DNA from: Laccaria trichodermophora
Lineage: Eukaryota; Basidiomycota; Agaricomycetes; Agaricales; Hydnangiaceae
DNA: 64,000 nt
Assembly (NCBI GenBank): GCA_018417955.1
Contig: JACTVC010000016.1
Span: forward strand, 992,001-1,056,000
Reading direction: 5' to 3'
Both the position numbers and the translations under genes were made by a program. The notes beneath the pieces were generated by a model that was given only the letters and a program-made list of their open reading frames with translations, searched no databases and was not told the origin of the DNA. The number at the start of each line of letters is the position of its first letter. Within the stretch, counting starts at the first letter, position 1. This document shows, piece after piece, positions 56,778 to 64,000 of the stretch.

Positions 56778-59522
56778 ATGGTAAGCCCTTCTGACAGGAT
56801 CTGTCAACTGACTATTATATCCAGCCTACCTACAACAACAAACACCTTAGACCCCTTGACGGACGATGAGGTCTTATCAGGAGCTACTCGGCCCTCGATA
56901 GCACGATCACTCGCTGCTCACGGAAGCCCTCTGCCTGAGGACTCGTTATGCTCAACTTCAACACTCATCACCCCCGTCACTGCTGAAGATGAAGAAGTCC
57001 ATCATGAATCCTCTCGGCTCCCGATAGCTCCATCGCCCACCACCTTCGAGGCTTCCTCGCTTAAACCTGTGTCAGCGCGAACTCTCGCTGCTCTCGAAGG
57101 CTACAAATTGACAAGGAAGCCTAAGTCTCTCCCATTCGAATTGAGTTATGCCCGCTGCCGTTGTGCGAGCCCTCTCCCTATTCGGGACCCTGATAGCGTC
57201 GGTTCCCTGACCCCCTCAGCCCTAATGATGGTAACTCCAGGGCTACCTGTACCCTGTCTACACCCAGACCATCAATCACCTCCTCATAAGCCAGGAGGCT
57301 GCCAGCGAATCGACCACTCACTCTACTCTATGAGCTTATCGATCCCCTCCGCTGGAGAGGACCTCGCCAAAACCAAACCCCGTAACACCAACAACTCAGC
57401 TAGTCGAGACCTCGTCTCCCCCTTGACCACTAGGAAGAAGGGAAAGGGCGTATCTATGACAGAGGAACCAGACGCCGATGTGATATCCCCTACGCATCGC
57501 AGTCCAATGCCCTCCTCGGGACCAGTTCTCACTGGACCCCACACCCCGGACAACTCAACAAAAGAAAGACCCTCCGCGAACCCCGCTGCTTCATCAAGCG
57601 CGAGTCGATTACCGACGATCAACAAGTCTGCCTCTATTCCTCCTGCTGCTCCCAAGAGCGCGATCAATACTCAGCAGAATGTCCAAAACAAAGGGATACG
57701 TAGACCTTCAAACACTGGCACGAGTCGATCCGCTGCCTCGGTACAGGAGGGCCCCGCTCAGCACGATCCCGTCTTCGTCAAGGATCTATTGAATCTACGA
57801 GACGCCATGCAACGCTCCATCAAGGACAGCGGAGCTCAGTCCTCCACATCCAGTCAGACGGAAGAAGGGGAGACTGAGACCACGCCTACAGATCGTGGAA
57901 ATGCATCCGAGTTCAATACAGTCTTCTGGGACATCGAACTATACAAGGACTTACCAATCTGGGTGGAACCCGTCACACTCTCCGCTGCTCGTATGTTCGG
58001 AGCTTTCGACTCCGCCAAAGACGAGGATGTCCTAGTTCCTTTGGGGGCTATTGATGGAGTTCTGCCAGGACGAACGGGGTACGAATGTGAGCAACTGAGG
58101 TGTGCCATCGAGCTGGTATACAAAACGCCCAGAGATTGTCGATGGGACGACCTAGGGGCGGCTGTACGAAAATTCGCCGGTTACGAGATCGGTAAGAAGG
58201 ATCTCATAAGATACACGGGGACCGAAATCGTCTACGGAGTAGAATGCTCCCTGCTGCTGGAAGCTTCGCAAGTCGTAGTGACCGTGGATCAGGTACTGCA
58301 AGTCCTAGCCGACTTCTTTCATAAACGAGAACATGATCGATTCATACTCGATTATGGTTTTCTTTTCCTACGATTGCTCGCTTCCTACATGAGCCGGACT
58401 GAAATACTGGCCACCTATCGCGTCCTGCAACATTGGACGACCGTAGCGGCCAAGCATCTTGTGCAAGAACTCAACGCTCTTACACGGTTATATGGATTGG
58501 AGGATCAAATGTCAGTCAGTTCTTATGAGTCTACTAGAGGGTCACTGCGATCTATTTTCGGTAATGGGTCTGCCAGGAGTAAAGTCGGACAGTTACTAGC
58601 AAGACCTGAATACTACGAAAAGTTACCAAAGGACCTGACCGAGATTGCTGCATATCTGCGCAATCGAGCCTACAAGGACGGTCCCCTCCCCAGGGAAATT
58701 ACTATACATCGCCCTCATGGATTTCAAGGACCTTCTAGGCTGGGAACTACCACTTCCGAGAACTCCTCCGTGACCCCGACTACCAGTCAAGCCGTTGTGC
58801 GTAATCCCACTGCAACCGAAGGCCTGAATGTTTGGTTCGCTTCAGATACACCAGTCCCTGGATCCATTTTGGTTCTGTTGTCTAAAAAGCACCCGGTATC
58901 TAGATTGCCAGGCATTGGAACGATAGGGGTTTCTGCTGTAGGCACCTCATCGGTCAAAACAGGAACTTCGAATAACAGCCCCACGACAGTAGCCTCGAGT
59001 AGTAATCATAATCCAGTTCGAGCACCTGCTGCGTTCAGTTCGCGCATACCCAGTCCTAAGTCGTGGACCAGTTATACATTTTGGTCTCGAAATACTCAGC
59101 CTGAAACTAGATTGGGCCCTGGCTCGCTAGACCCCAATATTCCTCCTTGGTGGTGAATCCCCGAAGAATGGCAGCTGAACCGCAAGCTTAATAGCGTGGT
59201 GTTGCCGGAATGGGACGGAGCAGGTGAAACTGCAATCAACTACCTGAGCCACATGGGATTCCTCACTGGATTAGGTACCAAGATGAAGGAAGGGATCGCC
59301 CAGCTTGCTCCTTTCAAATGGACTTCCTATGCCTTAAGTTGGTGGGAGACCCTGCCGGCCCCGGACCGCGTCTACTTCTCCATCAATTGGGACAACATGA
59401 TGATTGGGATCCAAGCTCAGTTCTTGGATGAAGAATGGGTGCGAGAACAAACCTTCGAGTTCGACGAAATGACCTTCAGGAATAAAGGTCATGAACAGGA
59501 AAGCCCGCTGGAATATATTTAG
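56778..59522 (+). pseudogene. Gypsy-2 gag
   Basis: 792 codons from MVSPSDRICQLT, then TGA at 59154-59156, the same frame continuing to TAG at 59520-59522. The first half is low complexity and Ser/Pro-rich; the second half has the helical character of a capsid (YGFLFLRLLASYMSRTEILA), and after the first stop the retrotransposon Gag-like stretch WKWTSYALSWWE-type (APFKWTSYALSWWETLPAPD). Gag, protease and RT all share one frame, so the intact element probably made a Gag-Pol fusion; both stops are one C-to-T change from sense codons (CGA, CAG). Confidence 0.8.
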
Positions 59523-62500
59523 CATCGCATCAGATATCACCACTTCCTACATCCCGATGAAGTTGATGGGCCCACCGCTGTTGCTCGAGTACTTCGTCGG
59601 CAACCAGTGGAGTGGTCGCATTACCTCAGTGAAACTACCTGTCCTACGATACTGTCCGTTCAATCGGTAGCTAAATGGATGAGGAATGGTCTTGTAACCT
59701 CCTGGCAGCAGGCCGAACGCACTAAGCGGCCTGCGCCTTATTATAGGAATCGTCGTTCGCGCGAAGTACACGCAGCGGAAACGGAACCTAACAACCCAGG
59801 GATACAATTAGAGTCCTATTCAACCAACAAAGAAGGAGAATTAGAACGAGACGTCAATTTCACTTCTAACAGCAATCGTAGACCTCCGCCGCGCGCTGGG
59901 GGGCATAAGCCAGCACCCGCGAAGCAAGAATTCCCTCACGGTAAAACCGTAAATGGAGTAACTTTTGAAAGGGATGATACTAGGGTCAGCCCTCGAGAGC
60001 CCAACAGAGACTGCTACATTTGCATGAGTCCTAAACATTTCCATCAGGATTGCCCTCACTATGGTAAATGGAACGCCCTTCGCAATGCTCACAAAATCCA
60101 TGTCGTATGGGATGAGGAGGAAGAAGCAGATAGAGAGTATTTAGTTATGTTGGTTGAATCTAACACCGCTCTTTCTGCTTATGAGAGTGAACGACTTCTT
60201 AAAACTTACGCAACTGAAATCCACTCGTCGAAAGGTGGTTGTAGAAACTCTTTTGCAGCAGAAAAGCACGTAGAATCCGCTGCAGATCTGCGCGATAAGG
60301 AAATAGAACCTGAGCAACGAATGGACACGAAACTTCATAAGGTCTACCCAGCCCATCGAAATGCGCATAAGACTAAGGGTTACAACAAAGGGAAGAACAA
60401 GGAGGAACTAAGCTCTCCACAGAAGGACGAGCAAGCGCTCGGCAAAGGAAAAAGGATTAGTCGCATCTATGAACTGGGGCGTATCTTCCCTGCAGTTAAG
60501 GGTCGTTCATTGCCCGAGGGCATGGGGTCTCTTGGGACAAGAGCGTTGCACATACCCGCAAAAGTAGGTAACCTCGAGGCGGAGTCTATCCGTGCTCGAT
60601 TGGACTCAGGAGCGGACATTACACTCATCTCTGAGGAATGCTGGAAATCGATGTCAGACGCTCCTCGTCTACGCAAAGGGTTGAGAATGAAACTGTATCA
60701 GCTCACGGGAGGAGCTAAAGTACTCGGATACATTAAGACTGACTTATTCGTCCTCGCACGAGATGAGTCGATCGTCAGCTTCGAGCTTGAAGCCTACATT
60801 GTTCGAAACATGAACATGCCTATTCTCTTGGGAGAAGATTTTCAGACTACCTACGAACTCAGGTTAACCAGGTATGCCTCCGGTCATTGCGAGGTAGCCG
60901 TCGGTCGATCAGGGTGCATGTTACTCGCCGCCTCTACTGAAAATATCGATTTGGGATTCGAAATCAGAGCCGCTCATACCACACAGTCATTCGTGCAAAG
61001 AAAAGCAGTCGCTCGCGCCAAACCCAAAATCAGCGCGATCAAGCTCATGGAAGTTGTGGCCTTGGATGACACCTTGATTCATCCGAATAGCGTGTGTAAC
61101 GTAGCTGTGCACGCGATGTTCGATGGCCGAGAAGATTGGATCGTGGAAAAGGTCATCATTGGGACGGAAGATCAAAACGTAATGGCTGCTCCTACTACGT
61201 GGATTAGCGCCTCCTGTCCCTTTATTCCAATCGCCAACCCGAGTGCCCATCCCCGTTACGTTAGAGCAGGAGAGGTAGTGGGGTATCTGCATGACCCTGA
61301 AAATATGATAGATAAGCCTAGAGATGAGGAACATTTAAACAGAATGGCTGCTTCTGCCGAAGCGCTGTGGAAAACTATAGTAGGCACCCTCAAAGCTCAA
61401 GACTTAGCTTCAGCTGCGAATCCTATGGCCAATTCCCCTGGGCACGATGATCGTTTCGAGGAGAACGAATCATGGGGACCAAAAACTACGGCTGTACCGG
61501 AGGACCCCATAAGCGGAGATGTGGATCAACTGGTTAATCTAGGACCAGACATTCCAGAGGAATACCGGGAACGTTTAACTGATGTCTTGCGCAGAAATGC
61601 TGCAGCTTTCAGTGTCAACGGGCGACTAGGGCATATGGAAGCGCGAGTACAGATCCCGCTGCTACCTAATACTCAACCGATTTCGGAGCCAATGTACGGG
61701 GCCTCACCAGCAAAAAGGGAAGTAATCGACCAACAGATGAAAACCTGGTTCGAGGCCGAAGTTATAGAACCTTCCGTCAGCCTGTGGGGCTTCCCAGCCC
61801 TCGTGGTCTATAGGAACAGCAAGCCTCGACTCGTAGTCGACTACAGGAAGTTAAATGCAAAGACCGTTCCAGATGAATTCCCCATTCCTCGACAGTCCGA
61901 AATCATCCAGGTGTTATCAGGATCCCAAGTGTTATCATCATTCGACGCATTAGCAGGATTTACTCAACTCGAAATGGCTGACGAGGCCAAGGAGAAAACT
62001 GCCTTCCGATGCCACCTGGGTCTGTGGCAATTTAAAAGAATGCCATTCGGGCTCAGGAACGGGCCATCAATTTTCCAGAGAGTGATGCAAGGGATACTAG
62101 CCCCATTTCTTTGGCTATTTGCCCTAGTTTACATTGACGATATCGTTGTGTATTCCAAGAATTGGACGGAGCATCTCGAGCATTTGGACCGAGTTCTAGG
62201 AGCCATCGCCGCTGCTGGGATAACTCTATCCCCAGCCAAGTGCTACGTCGGCTATTCATCTATACTACTGCTAGGACAAAAGGTATCAAGACTGGGCCTC
62301 TCCACTCACAAGGAAAAAGTTCAAGCCATCATGGATCTTGCGCGGCCTACCTCCATCGGCGACCTGCAGATATTCTTGGGAATGGTCGTTTATCTTTCCT
62401 CGTACATACCCTTCTATTCCATGATCGCTGCGCCCCTGTTTGACCTTCTGAAGAAGGGTGCCAAATGGCAGTGGCGCGCGGAACAGGAAGTGGCTTATAA

Positions 62501-62798
62501 CCAAGCCAAGGACACACTTGCTAATGCCCCCATGTTAGGACACCCTATCACAGGACAAGCCTATAGACTGTATACCGACGCGTCGGACGTCGCGCTGGGT
62601 GCCAGTTTACAACAAGTACAGACGATTCAAGTCAAGGACCTTAAAGGCACCCCTTGCTATGTGAGGCTGGAAACTGCGTGGAACGCCAATAAAGACGTAC
62701 CTAATCTCGTCGCTAAGCTTCAGGACCAGCATGAAGTCAAGCAACAGGATGAGTGGGGGCGACTCTGGACGAGACAGTCATTCATGTCGAGCGCGTAA
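59523..62798 (+). CDS. Gypsy-2 pol: zinc knuckle, protease, reverse transcriptase
   Basis: Open from 59523, same frame as gag. A CCHC zinc knuckle CYICMSPKHFHQDC is at 60012-60053. The retropepsin motif LDSGADITLIS lies near 60600. RT: LVVDYRKLNAKTVPDEFPIP, SSFDALAGFTQLEMA, MPFGLRNGPSIFQRVMQ and the catalytic YIDDIVVYS (62130 on). The RNase H start LYTDASDVALGASL is near 62570. Copies cDNA from the element's RNA in cytoplasmic particles. The frame is lost at 62755 in a G5 run where one more G would join it to ATLDETVIHVERV. Confidence 0.92.
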   Translation, partial: HRIRYHHFLHPDEVDGPTAVARVLRRQPVEWSHYLSETTCPTILSVQSVAKWMRNGLVTSWQQAERTKRPAPYYRNRRSREVHAAETEPNNPGIQLESYSTNKEGELERDVNFTSNSNRRPPPRAGGHKPAPAKQEFPHGKTVNGVTFERDDTRVSPREPNRDCYICMSPKHFHQDCPHYGKWNALRNAHKIHVVWDEEEEADREYLVMLVESNTALSAYESERLLKTYATEIHSSKGGCRNSFAAEKHVESAADLRDKEIEPEQRMDTKLHKVYPAHRNAHKTKGYNKGKNKEELSSPQKDEQALGKGKRISRIYELGRIFPAVKGRSLPEGMGSLGTRALHIPAKVGNLEAESIRARLDSGADITLISEECWKSMSDAPRLRKGLRMKLYQLTGGAKVLGYIKTDLFVLARDESIVSFELEAYIVRNMNMPILLGEDFQTTYELRLTRYASGHCEVAVGRSGCMLLAASTENIDLGFEIRAAHTTQSFVQRKAVARAKPKISAIKLMEVVALDDTLIHPNSVCNVAVHAMFDGREDWIVEKVIIGTEDQNVMAAPTTWISASCPFIPIANPSAHPRYVRAGEVVGYLHDPENMIDKPRDEEHLNRMAASAEALWKTIVGTLKAQDLASAANPMANSPGHDDRFEENESWGPKTTAVPEDPISGDVDQLVNLGPDIPEEYRERLTDVLRRNAAAFSVNGRLGHMEARVQIPLLPNTQPISEPMYGASPAKREVIDQQMKTWFEAEVIEPSVSLWGFPALVVYRNSKPRLVVDYRKLNAKTVPDEFPIPRQSEIIQVLSGSQVLSSFDALAGFTQLEMADEAKEKTAFRCHLGLWQFKRMPFGLRNGPSIFQRVMQGILAPFLWLFALVYIDDIVVYSKNWTEHLEHLDRVLGAIAAAGITLSPAKCYVGYSSILLLGQKVSRLGLSTHKEKVQAIMDLARPTSIGDLQIFLGMVVYLSSYIPFYSMIAAPLFDLLKKGAKWQWRAEQEVAYNQAKDTLANAPMLGHPITGQAYRLYTDASDVALGASLQQVQTIQVKDLKGTPCYVRLETAWNANKDVPNLVAKLQDQHEVKQQDEWGRLWTRQSFMSSA

Positions 62799-63558
62799 TT
62801 GCTTATTGGAGTAGGACTTTCAAATCGGCCGAACGGAACTACAGTGCTACCAAAAGGGAAGCTCTAGCGGCAAAGGAAGCGCTAGTTAAGTTCCAACCAT
62901 TCATTGAAGGAGAAAGCATCACGTTGATTACGGACCACACTGCCCTAGTGTGGGCGCGGGTCTACGAAAATGCCAACAGGCGACTAGCGGCCGGGGGGCG
63001 GTATTTGCTGCATACCCTGGCCTCAAAATCGTCCATAGAGCTGGCAGGATTCACTCCAATGTTGATCCTTTATCACGTCTTATTCGGATTCCCCCGCACA
63101 ACTCTCCGCTGAACGACGATAACGTCCCTATCAAACAAGACGACTTGAAACGTGGAATAGCTCAGAAAGTGGAAGACAGGATTTTCAGAGCAGCTGCGCC
63201 TAGAGCGGCCTTTTGCGTCATGTGGTGGGAAGACATTGTGGACAAAATGGCAGCCTCGGTACGAACTAGGCGCCAACTCGCAGCTGATAAAAAGCGCGAA
63301 GTCCCAGAAGTCGTCAAAGACCTCGTCAGCGTGGAAGCTCCGAATGACTCAGAATCTTTGCCTGACTCAGACGAACAAGGAGACATTATGCCATTCACTA
63401 AGGCTGACCCCTGGACATACCCCGCAGGGGTTAAACCCTCTGCTTCTCCCCCTGAAGAAGAATGGACCAGCCGTTCTCAATTACTGATATCCGTAGACCC
63501 GAACATCTGTAAGGAATTCGCCAAAGGCTACAAAATAGATAGTTTCTTCGCACCTTGA
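62753..63558 (+). pseudogene. Gypsy-2 RNase H and linker, frame-broken
   Basis: Frame 2 gives VIAYWSRTFKSAERNYSATK and ALVKFQPF...LITDHTALVWARVYEN, the C-terminal RNase H of Gypsy elements. At about 62993, in a G6 run, the frame moves again to VFAAYPGLKIVHRAGRIHSN (one extra G would correct it). This runs to a TGA at 63556-63558 (FFAP-stop-YLKV), one transition from CGA. Confidence 0.8.
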
Positions 63559-64000
63559 TACCTGAAGGTGCAACCGAACGAGAAAACTATTATCTCAGCC
63601 AGCCACTTTCAGAAAGGGCAGGACGGTTTACTATACTTCATAGACGCGGGTTGGAAGACTCGATTATGTGTCCCTAAATCCAAGATCAATTACATACTGC
63701 GGTGGATCCATGAATCACCCTACGAAAGTGCTCACGCTGGACCTCACCGCTTTATAGCGCGATTGCAAGAGCTTTTCTATTGGCCCTCTATGAATAAGGA
63801 CGCGGAAGCATTTGCGACTACTTGCGATGTCTGTCAAAAGATCAAGGTAGATCACCGAGCCAAAATGGGCGCGTTAAGACCCGCACACATACCGTCCAGG
63901 CCTTTTTCAACAGTCTCTATGGACATGATAACAGGCTTACCCGTGTCAGGAGAACAGGGCTTTAACGCTATACTCGTTATAGTGGATAAACTCACCAAAT
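63559..64000 (+). CDS. Gypsy-2 integrase, N-terminal part (continues beyond window)
   Basis: Same frame after the TGA: the zinc-binding region has HESPYESAHAGPHRF and TTCDVCQKIK (HHCC arrangement), then SRPFSTVSMDMITGLPVSGE with the first catalytic Asp, and VIVDKLTK at the window edge. Integrates the cDNA into the host genome. The rest lies outside. Confidence 0.9.

Larger units (their letters stand above)
56340..64000 (+). mobile_element. Gypsy-2: LTR retrotransposon, 3' end outside the window
   Basis: 5' LTR 56340-56710, primer-binding site 56712-56730, then gag and pol in order protease, RT, RNase H, integrase (Ty3/Gypsy order). It is inserted in the element F 3' LTR. LTR ends (TGTAACGG...GGTTTCACA) and primer site match Gypsy-1. 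Several stops and two frameshifts interrupt the coding frame. Confidence 0.93.

Overview
This window looks like a basidiomycete (Agaricomycete-type) nuclear genome. The evidence is: many 44-70 bp GT/AG introns, a large Rep-helicase Helitron gene, Gypsy LTR retrotransposons whose primer-binding site is complementary to a tRNA ending GGTGCCCCCACCA, F-box and other small fungal gene families, and hAT-like insertions with 8-bp target duplications. No species is assigned. It is a transposon-rich region in which almost every long reading frame has been hit by a younger element.

Layout. 0.5-3.7 kb: a leucine-rich F-box-type gene (minus strand) split near its 3' end by a 2.3-kb non-autonomous hAT-like element (element A). 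3.7-8.1 kb: a small inverted-repeat element and decayed host genes (an F-box gene and a member of a common agaricomycete hypothetical family). 8.1-12.2 kb: a 4.1-kb near-perfect palindromic element. 12.5-14.2 kb: a small three-exon gene of a local family (here called W family) and a nucleotidyltransferase-like gene, divergent from each other. 14.4-35.6 kb: one Helitron Rep-helicase gene, cut first by a 12.0-kb Gypsy element (16,558-28,577, which itself carries an 0.8-kb MITE) and again by a 2.0-kb hAT-like element B (29,745-31,736). Removing each insertion plus one copy of its target duplication restores the Helitron frame. 35.8-37.7 kb: a multi-exon hypothetical gene. 38.0-43.8 kb: six more W-family genes in both orientations. 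43.8-45.0 kb: nothing recognised. 45.0-46.2 kb: truncated copy of an unusual LTR element (element F). 46.2-50.4 kb: elements C and D, related to A and B, with a small host gene between them. 50.4-56.3 kb: a second element F with a ~1.3-kb-codon single ORF, interrupted by one TGA and by a second MITE, with its 3' LTR cut by a second Gypsy element. 56.3-64.0 kb: that Gypsy element (gag, protease, RT, RNase H, start of integrase), running off the window.

How the parts relate. The two Gypsy elements share LTR ends, primer site and protein architecture. The first has lost the recognisable catalytic motifs of RT and integrase but keeps an almost continuously open frame and nearly identical LTRs (3 differences in 374 bp), so it may be a non-autonomous relative moved by proteins of the second type. 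Elements A-D share ends (CAGTACTTTACACTCCC-like), arrays of a near-palindromic TCC-NN-TGGA tile and an internal tRNA-like unit. Premature stops in the transposon ORFs are mostly CGA to TGA, and all three LTR differences fall at CpG sites, as expected of cytosine methylation and deamination. Several other frame breaks sit in G or T homopolymers and may be sequencing errors.

The most novel-looking parts are the W gene family, the element F protein with similar N- and C-terminal domains, the tRNA-like units inside DNA transposons, and the open but catalytically dead Gypsy ORF. All protein family assignments come from reading motifs by eye; no database search was run.
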